From JAJYIV01 sp964616135 (GTDB lineage Bacteria; Patescibacteriota; Patescibacteriia; UBA9934; GWF2-40-263), in NCBI GenBank assembly GCA_964616135.1, contig CAZTTQ010000021.1, positions 1 through 14,144 on the forward strand: a stretch of 14,144 nucleotides of DNA. The letters run 5' to 3'. The position numbers and the translations under genes were made by a program. Of this stretch, positions 1-6,721 are shown piece after piece. How positions within the stretch are numbered: position 1 is the stretch's first letter; the number at the start of each line of letters is the position of its first letter. The notes beneath the pieces are model-generated. The model was not told the origin of the DNA and searched no databases. It saw nothing but the letters and a program-made list of their open reading frames with translations.

Positions 1-31
1 CGATTTGCTCTATCCGTTGAGCTACAGGGGC
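1..31 (-). tRNA. tRNA, 5' part only, cut by window edge
   Basis: Read on the minus strand from position 31, the sequence begins GCCCCTG, then TA, then a D-arm GCTC-AACGGATA-GAGC, which is a canonical tRNA 5' half. The anticodon lies beyond the window, so its identity cannot be read. The acceptor and D-arm resemble bacterial tRNA-Arg, but that is only a guess. It is transcribed divergently from rmuC. Confidence 0.85.
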
Positions 32-60
32 TCTTGGCGCCCGTGCTCAATCCCCACTTC

Positions 61-98
61 ACGACAACATGTGTCGTAAAATGTTATTCCATGGGAAT
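61..98. repeat. Two short inverted repeats between tRNA and rmuC
   Basis: ACGACA-acatg-TGTCGT lies at 61-77 and ATTCC-atg-GGAAT at 86-98, in the divergent gap between the tRNA and rmuC. Both are small dyads of operator size. No T-tract follows either, so they are not terminators. A regulatory role is speculative. Confidence 0.3.
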
Positions 99-120
99 CT
101 CCAGGAAACACGCGTCCGAC

Positions 121-149
121 TGGAACCGAGTGAACGGTGCCGGTATGAT
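121..149 (+). promoter_or_regulatory. Weak candidate promoter for rmuC
   Basis: TATGAT at 144-149 is a good -10 match. The hexamer 17 nt upstream, TGGAAC at 121-126, is a poor -35. Transcription would start near 156, giving a leader of about 30 nt before the rmuC ATG at 185. Support is weak. Confidence 0.3.
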
Positions 150-184
150 ACGGAAACATCTGCGCACCGTCAACGCTCTTCCTT

Positions 185-1306
185 ATGGACTCCCCCTTCA
201 TCATCCTTCTCATTGCCCTCGGTGCCCTTGCCGCTGCCGCGTACGCCGTGACACGCACCAAACAATCCGCCGGCCAAGACGCGGGCCTGGTGGACGAATT
301 GCGTAATTTGCGGCGCGACGTGGAATCCCTGAACGCACAACACCGCACGGAGCTGCAGCAACGGCTGGACGCCATGAATGACCGGCTGTTCCGGAGCTCC
401 CATGACCAAAGCACCCAACTTCAAGGCAACTTGAAGCAAACAAGTGAAATGATCCAGACCCTCGTCACGCAATTCACGGGGCAATTTAAGGAACAGAGCG
501 GCGAATTCAAAAATGCCCAGCAGCGCATCATGGAATACGGCGCGCAGTTGTCGGACCTGCAAAACATCCTCAAGAACCCCAAGCAACGCGGCATCCTGGG
601 CGAATATTTCCTGGAAACCATCCTGCGCAATTCGCTGCCGCCAGACGCGTTCCAGATGCAATACAAGTTCGCGGACGGAGAGATCGTAGACGCGGCGGTG
701 CTCGTGAAGGACAAGGTCGTCCCGGTGGACTCCAAATTCTCCTTGGAAAACTACAACCGCCTCGCGGACGAAACCAATCCGGACACCAAAAAGCGCCTGG
801 AGCAGCTCTTTCTCAGTGACTTAAAAAATCGCATCGTCGAGACGGCCAGGTACATCCGCCCGACGGAAGGCACCGTGGATTTCGCCTTCATGTTCATCCC
901 GCACGAGGCGATTTATTACGAACTGCTCGTGAATAAAATCGGTGCGGGCGGCGGGGAAGACCAGGAAAACATCCTGCAGCGCGCGGCATCCAAGTACCAC
1001 GTCATCATCGTCTCGCCGACGTCGTTCCTAGCCTACCTGCAAACCGTCTTGCAGGGTTTGAACGCCATGAAGATTGAAGAGAAGTCCAAGGAAATCCGCC
1101 AACGCATGGCAGAATTCGGCAAACACCTGGAGGCGTACACGGGGCATTTCCAAAGCGTGGGGAAGAACCTCACGACCGTAGTGAACCAGTACAATCTCGC
1201 CACCAAGGAGTTCGGCAAGATCGACAAGGACGTTTTCCGCATCACGGAAGGCGCGGTGGGGAAGACGTTTGAGGGAATTGAGGCGGAGAAGCCGAATTTG
1301 GACTAA
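185..1306 (+). CDS. rmuC: DNA recombination protein RmuC
   Basis: This 373-residue protein has the RmuC plan. A single N-terminal membrane segment (about residues 5-22) is followed by a long, heptad-rich, Gln/Glu/Lys-rich region (about 35-125) and the conserved nuclease-like domain. That domain carries QRGILGE (134-140), the stretch around Y160-D169, and VDSKFSLENY (181-190). In the family RmuC limits recombination at inverted repeats and is predicted to be a membrane-tethered nuclease related to PD-(D/E)XK enzymes; the mechanism is not firmly settled. The ATG at 185 places the membrane helix immediately at the N terminus, which fits the family. No strong Shine-Dalgarno sequence is visible. 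Only a few bases separate its stop from the rpsT promoter and no terminator lies between, so readthrough into rpsT is likely. Identification is firm; the exact biochemical role is not. Confidence 0.93.
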   Translation: MDSPFIILLIALGALAAAAYAVTRTKQSAGQDAGLVDELRNLRRDVESLNAQHRTELQQRLDAMNDRLFRSSHDQSTQLQGNLKQTSEMIQTLVTQFTGQFKEQSGEFKNAQQRIMEYGAQLSDLQNILKNPKQRGILGEYFLETILRNSLPPDAFQMQYKFADGEIVDAAVLVKDKVVPVDSKFSLENYNRLADETNPDTKKRLEQLFLSDLKNRIVETARYIRPTEGTVDFAFMFIPHEAIYYELLVNKIGAGGGEDQENILQRAASKYHVIIVSPTSFLAYLQTVLQGLNAMKIEEKSKEIRQRMAEFGKHLEAYTGHFQSVGKNLTTVVNQYNLATKEFGKIDKDVFRITEGAVGKTFEGIEAEKPNLD

Positions 1307-1309
1307 GTC

Positions 1310-1338
1310 TTGACGAAATACGGGTATTTCCGTACACT
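1310..1338 (+). promoter_or_regulatory. rpsT promoter (TTGACG-N17-TACACT)
   Basis: The -35 box TTGACG (1310-1315) and the -10 box TACACT (1333-1338) are separated by exactly 17 nt. The -35 starts four bases after the rmuC stop. Predicted initiation near 1345 gives an rpsT leader of about 48 nt, longer than the leaders of most other genes here. Confidence 0.8.
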
Positions 1339-1392
1339 CCCCGCACGCTATATCGATTCGCTCTCGATTAATTCGCGGTCCGTACCGAACCT

Positions 1393-1659
1393 ATGCCCAT
1401 CAAAGCGAACGCCAAGAAGGCGCTCCGCCAGTCGATCAAGCACACCCAGCGCAACAAGGTTGCCTTGGCCGAGATCAACTCGCTGCGCGTGAAGTTCCGC
1501 AAGCTCTCCGAGGACAAGAAGGCCAAGGAAGCCAAGGAAACGGCCAGCCTCATCAGCAAAAAGCTGGACAAGGCCGTTGCCCGCGGGATCATGAAGCAGA
1601 ACACCGCCGCCCGCTACAAGTCCCGCACGACCAAAAAGGCCAACGCGTTGGCCAAGTAA
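1393..1659 (+). CDS. rpsT: 30S ribosomal protein S20
   Basis: The 88-residue, strongly basic, helical protein begins MPIKANAKKALRQ. It continues with the S20 pattern of Lys/Arg-rich helices, including a KHTQRNK segment and GIMKQNTAARYKSR near the C terminus, and has the usual S20 length. S20 binds 16S rRNA in the body of the small subunit and acts early in assembly. The ATG at 1393 gives the standard MP(I)-start. No Shine-Dalgarno sequence is evident in the last 15 leader bases. In enterobacteria S20 represses its own translation; the 48-nt leader leaves room for such control here, but I see no diagnostic fold. The gene has its own promoter and a strong terminator directly after the stop, so it can be expressed alone or by readthrough from rmuC. 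Confidence 0.95.
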   Translation: MPIKANAKKALRQSIKHTQRNKVALAEINSLRVKFRKLSEDKKAKEAKETASLISKKLDKAVARGIMKQNTAARYKSRTTKKANALAK

Positions 1660-1660
1660 C

Positions 1661-1690
1661 AAAAACGACCGGCCTCGTGCCGGTCTTTTT
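1661..1690. terminator. Bidirectional terminator between rpsT and holA
   Basis: GACCGGC (1667-1673), loop ctcgt, and GCCGGTC (1679-1685) form a 7-bp GC stem followed by T5 on the plus strand. It is preceded by A5 (1661-1665), which supplies the U-tract for the minus strand. It lies between the convergent stops of rpsT and holA and can end both transcripts. Confidence 0.9.
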
Positions 1691-1695
1691 GTTTG

Positions 1696-2661
1696 CTACG
1701 CGCCCAATAATTTTGCGAACAACAGGTCCACGGCGAGGGCTGCGTCGATGCGGCCGCTTTTCGCCCCGACGTCGAACGCGTAGGTAAGTGCTTGCGCGTC
1801 GCGGAGCGTCTGTGTGGCAAACCCGCGCGCCTGGGACAAAACCTTGCCCGCGACAAACGGCGCAGCACCAAGGACCTCTGCTGCCTGTGGTCCGGACGCG
1901 CGCGGGTCGTCATCTAGCAACAAACGCGCGGAGAACAATAGACGAATTTGGCGCTGCAGCATGGAGAGCAGGTAGAAATCCGCACTGCCGGCCTGGCGTT
2001 CTTCTTCCAGCATGCGCAGCGCCTCGCGCGGGCGCTTTTGGCTGACCATGTCCATCAGGGCGAACATCTGGCCTTCGAAGGCGGGACGCACCATCTCCGC
2101 GACCATCGTGGACGTAATCGTCGCCGTGCCGGCATAGGAGGCGAGTTTGTTCAATTCCGCGTCCGCCTGCCACAAGTCGCTGCCGGTGCGCAGCGCCAAT
2201 TCCTGCGCGGCGTCTGCGGAGACACCCACGTTCAACGCGGCAGCGCGGCGGACGATCCACTTGGCCAATTCCGCCCCGGACGGGGAAGGGAGCGGTTCCA
2301 TTTTTGCTCCGAATGCAGAAAACAGCTTGAACAGCGCGGATTTTTCCACCGTCGCCGTATCTGCCGCGTCCGCAAAGATAAGCACGGTGGACTCCGGCAC
2401 GCGTTCCGCGCCGGCCCACGCCTTTTCCGCCTCCTTTTTGGCCCCGGCCACGGCGTCGCGGACGATCACCATGCGCCGGGCGCCCAAGAACGGGGAAGCG
2501 AGCGCGCTCTGCAGTGCCTCCGACGCGTTCACCTTCTGCCCGTCGGCGGGAAACTGGGTGAAATTCAACCCCGTCGGGTCGTGCTTGGCCCGAAAGGCGT
2601 CTTTCAATTCTTTCACCCGTTCCTTTACGCGGAACGCGTCGCCGTAGACGCAGAGGACCAT
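1696..2661 (-). CDS. holA: DNA polymerase III subunit delta
   Basis: The 321-residue protein matches the clamp-loader delta subunit. The N terminus has MVLCVYGDAFR, matching the family's YG(D/E)xxFR entry motif. An AAA+-like fold without a Walker A follows. Then comes the conserved helical stretch GSDLWQADAELNKLA, and a C-terminal collar domain containing MLQRQIRLL and a typical C-terminal pattern (FVAGKVLSQARGF, then a SGRIDAALAVDLL helix). Delta opens the beta sliding clamp within the gamma/tau-delta-delta' loader. The length is normal. The ATG at 2661 puts the first strand directly at the start, as in the family, and a -10-like box lies 9 nt upstream. It lies downstream of polA on the same strand, but polA has its own terminator between them, so holA is probably a separate, nearly leaderless transcript. 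Confidence 0.92.
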   Translation of the reverse strand: MVLCVYGDAFRVKERVKELKDAFRAKHDPTGLNFTQFPADGQKVNASEALQSALASPFLGARRMVIVRDAVAGAKKEAEKAWAGAERVPESTVLIFADAADTATVEKSALFKLFSAFGAKMEPLPSPSGAELAKWIVRRAAALNVGVSADAAQELALRTGSDLWQADAELNKLASYAGTATITSTMVAEMVRPAFEGQMFALMDMVSQKRPREALRMLEEERQAGSADFYLLSMLQRQIRLLFSARLLLDDDPRASGPQAAEVLGAAPFVAGKVLSQARGFATQTLRDAQALTYAFDVGAKSGRIDAALAVDLLFAKLLGA

Positions 2662-2670
2662 AGTAGGGGC

Positions 2671-2676
2671 ATCTTA
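2671..2676 (-). promoter_or_regulatory. holA -10 box, 9 nt before the ATG
   Basis: TAAGAT on the minus strand ends 9 nt before the holA ATG. Initiation about 7 nt downstream would leave a leader of only a few bases. The -35 candidate, TTTGCG, falls in the polA terminator tail and is weak. Confidence 0.45.
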
Positions 2677-2696
2677 CCTGGTGGCCCCCGAAACGC

Positions 2697-2720
2697 AAAA
2701 GCGCCCCGGAGGGCGCTTTT
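2697..2720 (-). terminator. polA intrinsic terminator
   Basis: GCGCCC (2701-2706), loop cgga, and GGGCGC (2711-2716) form a stem extended to 10 bp by A4/T4 on either side. On the minus strand it starts a few bases after the polA stop and ends in TTTTGCGTTT. It separates polA from holA. Confidence 0.85.
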
Positions 2721-2722
2721 CC

Positions 2723-5383
2723 TTATTCCATCTCTCCCCAATTTTTTCCAATCTCGACGTTCACGTCCAGGGGAACGGGCAGGTGCACGACGGTTTCCAT
2801 GATTTCCTTCAAGCCCTTGGCGACTTTTTCCGCCGCGTCCGCGTCCGCCTCGATGACCAATTCGTCATGGACTTGGAGCAGCATGTGGGCGGGCCAACCG
2901 CTTTTTTTCAACCAGCCGTCCACGGCGATCATGGCCAGTTTGACCACGTCCGCCTCCGCGCCTTGGATCGGCATGTTGATCGCCATGCGTTCGGCCTGGG
3001 CGACCAGGACCGGCACGCCGGAAGAGATCTCCGGGAACGACCGGCGGCGGCCGTGCGGCGTTTCCACGTAGCCGAGCGTGCGCGACTGCGCTTTCATGGC
3101 GTCCATGTACGCGCGCACGGCGTGGTGGATCTTGAAGTACTTCTCAATGAACTGCTGCGCCTCTTCGAAACTCATGTTCGTGCTGCGGGCCAACGCGCGG
3201 GGACCCATGCCGTACAGCAGGCCGAAGTTGATGGCCTTGGCGTTCCGGCGCATCTCCGGCGTGACCTTGTCCTCCGGCACTTCCCAAATTTCGCTCGCGG
3301 TGCGCGTATGGATGTCCGCGCCGTCATTGAACGCGCGGATGAACGGCTCGTCCTTGGCGATCACCGCCATCAGGCGCAATTCGATCTGGGAAAAATCCGC
3401 CGCGATCAACCGTTTCCCCTTGCCGGCGACGAACGCCTTGCGGACCTCGTTCCCCAATTCCGTGCGGATGGGAATGTTCTGCAGGTTCGGGTCGACGGAA
3501 GACAGGCGGCCCGTCGCCGCCACGGTTTGGGCGAACGTCGTGTGGATACGGCCGTCTTTTCCGACCAATTTCGGCAGCGCTTCCACGTAGGTGGATTGCA
3601 ACTTGGAAAGTTCGCGGTACTCGGAAATGAGCGGGATGATCGCGTGTTCGTCTTCCAGCTTTTCCAATTCCGACGCGGCGGTGGAATAGCCGGTGGACGT
3701 CTTTTTGATCCCCTTGGTCGGCAGCCCCAGGCGGGAGAATAGGACGTCGGCCAACTGCGACGGGGAATTGACGTTGAATTCCACGCCGGCCGCCTCAATG
3801 ACCTGTTTGGTCAGCGCGTCGATGCGCTTTTGCAGCTTCTTGGAAAGCGCGGCGAGCGCGTCCACGTCCAGGGTGATGCCCGTTTTTTCCATGTCGTACA
3901 AGACGGGCAGGAGCGGCATTTCGATTTCATCCATCACCTTGGTCATGCCTTGTTCCCGGAGCGCCTCGCCGAGCTTGTTCGCCAGGGCGGGGAAGAGCGT
4001 CACGGCCATGCCGACCGCCTTGGCGTCCCGGTCCGTGGAAATGACCGTGGGAACCTCCGGCAACTTGGCCTTGAGGAATTCCGCGGCGATGGACGCGACG
4101 TCGTGGGCGCGGCTCCCCGCGTGGAGCAGGTAGGACGCGACCATCAGGTCGAACGCCTTGCGTTCGAAACGCCAACCCGTCAGGTGCATCAACGCCTTTA
4201 GGTCGTGGCCGATGACCAACGACGCTTGTTTCAAATACTGTCCGGCCGCTTCTTGCATGCCGGCATCCGCCTCGGCCGCCACGACCGCGTGCGTCCCGTC
4301 CGAAACCGCCACGGACGCCTTGGTGCCGCCGAACAGGTCCGCGGGGCGCACCGATGCGGAGACCGCCGCGACGTCGTGGCCCAGGTTCTTCAACGCGGCT
4401 TCAAATTCCGCGCGGGTTTTGGCAAGCGTCACGTTTTTGCCGAAGCCCTTCGGTTCCTTGGCGGGTTTCGCTTCACCGTCCGGATGTTCCAACGGGGGCG
4501 GAGCCACCTCCGAATACTTGCGAATAAGGCTGCGGAACTCCAGGTCGCGGTACTTCGGCACGATTTTGGCCGCGTCGCGCACCGGCGGCTTCGCGTCCTT
4601 CTTCCAGTCGAATGCCACGGGCGCGTCGCGCACCACCGTGACCAGCATGCGCATGTGTTCCGCGGTTTTTTCATGGCCCGTCAGCTTCTTGGCGTACTTG
4701 GAGGGGACCTCGCCGTTTTTGAGCGCGGCAAAAATGCCGTCCACGCTCCCGAACGCCTCAATCAACTCCACCGCGGACTTCTCCCCGATGCCCGCGATGC
4801 CGGGCAAATTATCAGACGGATCGCCGCGCAACGCCTTGTAATCGATGAGCTGTTCCGGATAAAGCCCCATGCGTTCATGGACGGCCGCGCGGTCATACCG
4901 TTTGGTTTCCGACATGCCTTTGACGAACGCGACCACGTTGATGCGTTCGTCCACCAACTGCAGCGCATCCATATCGCCCGTCACGATGTACACGTGGTAA
5001 CCCAGTTTCTCCCCGTGCGTCGCGAGCGTGCCGATGACGTCGTCCGCCTCGTATCCCTTCAGAGACACGGACGGGATGCCGAACGTGGACAGGATGTCTT
5101 GGATCACCGGGATCTGGTCGAACAATTCCTGGGGCTTTTTCTCCCGCGTCGCCTTATACGGCTCGTACGCCTCGTGACGGAACGTCTTGCCGGGCAAATC
5201 CCAACAGACGGCCATGGCGTCGGGCTCAAAGTCGTCCAGGATTTTCTCCAATGCGATGGAAAACCCGTACGCCGCGTTCACGACCAACCCGGCCTTGGTG
5301 GTCATGGGGGGCAAGGCGTGCCAGGCGCGGTGGAGCAGGGCGTTTCCATCCAGCAAGATCAAGGTTTTGGAAGCGGATTTCAT
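2723..5383 (-). CDS. polA: DNA polymerase I (5' nuclease + polymerase)
   Basis: The 886-residue protein has the full PolA layout. The N-terminal 5'-nuclease has LLDGN (D12), EADD (112-115), TGDMD (around 135-139), DPSDNLPG (188-195) and a helix-hairpin-helix GIAGIGEKSAVELI. A middle domain (about 310-500) keeps the 3'-5' exonuclease shape but lacks the catalytic acidic pair of ExoI. Its ExoII-like region reads GHDLKALMHL, so proofreading is probably lost. The C-terminal polymerase has motif A DFSQIELR (663-670), motif B RRNAKAINFGLLYG (712-725) and motif C VHDEL (838-842). PolA fills gaps and removes RNA primers. I chose the ATG at 5383 (MKSASKTLILLDGN) over an upstream in-frame ATG at 5461: it puts the first strand at the N terminus, and the upstream one lies inside a terminator. 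An extended -10 lies 8 nt before it. Confidence 0.96.
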   Translation of the reverse strand: MKSASKTLILLDGNALLHRAWHALPPMTTKAGLVVNAAYGFSIALEKILDDFEPDAMAVCWDLPGKTFRHEAYEPYKATREKKPQELFDQIPVIQDILSTFGIPSVSLKGYEADDVIGTLATHGEKLGYHVYIVTGDMDALQLVDERINVVAFVKGMSETKRYDRAAVHERMGLYPEQLIDYKALRGDPSDNLPGIAGIGEKSAVELIEAFGSVDGIFAALKNGEVPSKYAKKLTGHEKTAEHMRMLVTVVRDAPVAFDWKKDAKPPVRDAAKIVPKYRDLEFRSLIRKYSEVAPPPLEHPDGEAKPAKEPKGFGKNVTLAKTRAEFEAALKNLGHDVAAVSASVRPADLFGGTKASVAVSDGTHAVVAAEADAGMQEAAGQYLKQASLVIGHDLKALMHLTGWRFERKAFDLMVASYLLHAGSRAHDVASIAAEFLKAKLPEVPTVISTDRDAKAVGMAVTLFPALANKLGEALREQGMTKVMDEIEMPLLPVLYDMEKTGITLDVDALAALSKKLQKRIDALTKQVIEAAGVEFNVNSPSQLADVLFSRLGLPTKGIKKTSTGYSTAASELEKLEDEHAIIPLISEYRELSKLQSTYVEALPKLVGKDGRIHTTFAQTVAATGRLSSVDPNLQNIPIRTELGNEVRKAFVAGKGKRLIAADFSQIELRLMAVIAKDEPFIRAFNDGADIHTRTASEIWEVPEDKVTPEMRRNAKAINFGLLYGMGPRALARSTNMSFEEAQQFIEKYFKIHHAVRAYMDAMKAQSRTLGYVETPHGRRRSFPEISSGVPVLVAQAERMAINMPIQGAEADVVKLAMIAVDGWLKKSGWPAHMLLQVHDELVIEADADAAEKVAKGLKEIMETVVHLPVPLDVNVEIGKNWGEME

Positions 5384-5391
5384 GTGCCCGA

Positions 5392-5400
5392 ATGGTAGCA
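5392..5400 (-). promoter_or_regulatory. polA extended -10 box, 8 nt before the ATG
   Basis: On the minus strand TGC-TACCAT has the TGnTAnnnT layout and ends 8 nt before the chosen polA ATG. This predicts a transcript with almost no leader. The -35 position is poor, consistent with an extended -10 promoter. It also supports the downstream start choice. Confidence 0.45.
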
Positions 5401-5430
5401 AAAACCGGAGCGAAAAGACACCGGTCACCC

Positions 5431-5470
5431 AAAAGAAAAGGCCGTCCCCGTGTTGCGGCACGGGAACGGC
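5431..5470 (-). terminator. Terminator of the 329-residue orphan gene
   Basis: CACGGGAACGGC (5459-5470) and GCCGTCCCCGTG (5441-5452) pair over 12 positions around a 6-nt loop. The one imperfect pair is a G·U wobble on the minus strand but a C·A mismatch on the plus strand. CTTTTCTTTT follows on the minus strand. The fold and U-tract both point to minus-strand use. Confidence 0.87.
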
Positions 5471-5486
5471 GGAAGAGGCGGCGTGG

Positions 5487-5539
5487 CGCGTCCTGTCTTG
5501 CGAAAGGTGTCGGGCCCTCCATCAGGGCCGAAGGACGCG
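5487..5539 (-). ncRNA. Folded 3' UTR before the terminator
   Basis: Between the stop of the 329-residue gene and its terminator lie nested inverted repeats. An outer 8-bp pair CGCGTCCT (5487-5494)/AGGACGCG (5532-5539) encloses a hairpin GGCCCT (5513-5518)/AGGGCC (5524-5529). With the terminator this makes an mRNA tail of roughly 100 nt that is well folded. It could be a stability element or a 3'-derived small RNA; no function is shown. It matches no RNA family I recognise. Confidence 0.45.
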
Positions 5540-5547
5540 TAGGCCGC

Positions 5548-6537
5548 TTAGAAGGAACGGACGAGCTGGTTCACTTCCTTGGGGAGGAAGGGGACCTCGG
5601 CGAGGCCCATGGGGCGGATAAGGCCCGTGACGGCGTCACGAGTGAGGCACGCGTTCCCACCCAGCACGTCGAGGAAGACGATGCGGGCGAACCGCGGGTG
5701 TTCCACGTGGCCCTCCGAACGGAAGGTCGCGCAGCGGCCGGGGTTGTCGGACCCGACGCTGACGAGGGTCGTCTTGCCCGCGCCCTGGACCAGGTGGTAC
5801 CAGCGGGACGGACGGACGGACCCGCGCGTCTTGTCGGGCCACAGCGGCGCGGAGATGTGGACCACGTCGTGGGTCACGACGGTACCGCCGCTGTTCATGC
5901 AGACGGGCGTCAGGCGGGGATCCGGCCGCTCCGGGTACTCCGGGTCGGGGTCCGCGCGCTTGCTACTGCTCACGAGGACCAGCTGACCGTGCATGGTGGT
6001 GACCGCGAAGCGACCGTCCACCGCACCGAAGGTCCGGCGGGGCTCCCGGCTGAAGGAGTTCGACGTTCCCTGGACGTGGATCTCCATGTTCTGGGAGCCG
6101 AAGACCCACCGCAGGTCCTCCACTGGCGCGGACAGGTAGCCGCGGGTGGCCGCCAAGAGCGCGGGGCCGTGCGTCTCGAGCATCGGGCGGAGCGCCTCGA
6201 GCACCGAGACCGTCGGGAAGCCGGCGACGCGCAGCGCACGGACACCGGCGATGTGCTTGCCGGCGACGAACTCGCCGAACGGGGCCATCTCGGCGACGTA
6301 GCGGAACAGGTCCGGCCGGAACGTCACCTGCTCGTCCTTGGCCGAGGCCGGGGCGATGATGACGTGGGCCTTCTCGCCGCCGCGGCCGATGCCGATGGCG
6401 ACGATGCTGTCGCGCGCGTTCTCCTGGAGCGCCCGACCGATGATGGTCGGGAGGTCGCGCGCGGGCACGATCTCGTTCACGTGCAGAACGGGGACGGAGC
6501 GGTTCGTGCGCGGGGGTGCAACGATCTGGGTCTCCAC
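5548..6537 (-). CDS. Orphan 329-residue protein, no recognised family
   Basis: I do not recognise this protein. It is probably soluble: there is no signal peptide and no membrane helix. It looks like mixed alpha/beta, with a basic N terminus, a beta-rich SIVAIGIGRGGEKAHVIIAP region (about 44-63), a Pro/Asp/Arg-rich linker (about 193-211) and a C-terminal region with three cysteines (213, 269, 297). GAGKTT at 252-257 is not a Walker A, because the upstream Gly is missing. The start is taken as GTG at 6537, which has GAGGT 4 nt upstream. The in-frame ORF extends further upstream but there only shadows the neighbouring gene and its terminator. The coding region contains no AAA or TTT, like the gene at 6722-8029 and unlike all other neighbours. 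It has its own promoter, a leader with a terminator-like hairpin, and its own terminator, which suggests a regulated, perhaps abundant product. Confidence 0.75.
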   Translation of the reverse strand: METQIVAPPRTNRSVPVLHVNEIVPARDLPTIIGRALQENARDSIVAIGIGRGGEKAHVIIAPASAKDEQVTFRPDLFRYVAEMAPFGEFVAGKHIAGVRALRVAGFPTVSVLEALRPMLETHGPALLAATRGYLSAPVEDLRWVFGSQNMEIHVQGTSNSFSREPRRTFGAVDGRFAVTTMHGQLVLVSSSKRADPDPEYPERPDPRLTPVCMNSGGTVVTHDVVHISAPLWPDKTRGSVRPSRWYHLVQGAGKTTLVSVGSDNPGRCATFRSEGHVEHPRFARIVFLDVLGGNACLTRDAVTGLIRPMGLAEVPFLPKEVNQLVRSF

Positions 6538-6575
6538 GAGTACCTCTTCTTGGGTGCCGCAAGCGGATGCGGCGG

Positions 6576-6596
6576 AAAACCGGCCAAAAGGGCCGG
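6576..6596 (-). promoter_or_regulatory. Terminator-like hairpin in leader (attenuator candidate)
   Basis: On the minus strand CCGGCC, loop CTTTT, GGCCGG is followed directly by TTTT. It lies about 17 nt after the predicted transcription start (near 6613) and about 40 nt before the GTG start. A terminator-shaped hairpin inside a 5' leader is the usual form of an attenuator. I see no leader peptide or clear competing antiterminator stem, so its regulatory use is inference. Confidence 0.45.
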
Positions 6597-6619
6597 GCTG
6601 CGTCAATGGACGCCCGCCG

Positions 6620-6648
6620 AAGATACGCCCGAGGGCGAAAAAGGTCAA
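6620..6648 (-). promoter_or_regulatory. Promoter of the 329-residue gene (TTGACC-N17-TATCTT)
   Basis: On the minus strand, TTGACC (6648-6643) and TATCTT (6625-6620) are 17 nt apart. It begins about ten bases after the terminator T-tract of the preceding gene. The -10 hexamer is identical to that of the 435-residue gene upstream. Predicted start near 6613 leaves a leader of about 75 nt. Confidence 0.75.
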
Positions 6649-6657
6649 GGTGTAGAG

Positions 6658-6699
6658 AAAAAAATACCGCCCGCCTCTCCGAGTGGGAGAAGCGGGCGG
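6658..6699 (-). terminator. Terminator of the 435-residue orphan gene
   Basis: CCGCCCGC (6667-6674) pairs with GCGGGCGG (6692-6699), and after one mismatch TCTCC (6676-6680) pairs with GGAGA (6686-6690), with loop gagtg. On the minus strand the 13-pair stem is followed by TATTTTTTT. This is one of the strongest terminators in the window. Confidence 0.9.
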
Positions 6700-6721
6700 G
6701 GAAGTGGCAGGCGAAGGAGTA

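Noticed and set aside
5786..5815. Walker A-like GAGKTT in the 329-residue protein
   Set aside because: The pattern needs G-x4-GK(S/T). The residue four before GK is Leu, and no Walker B partner is evident, so there is no support for an ATPase.
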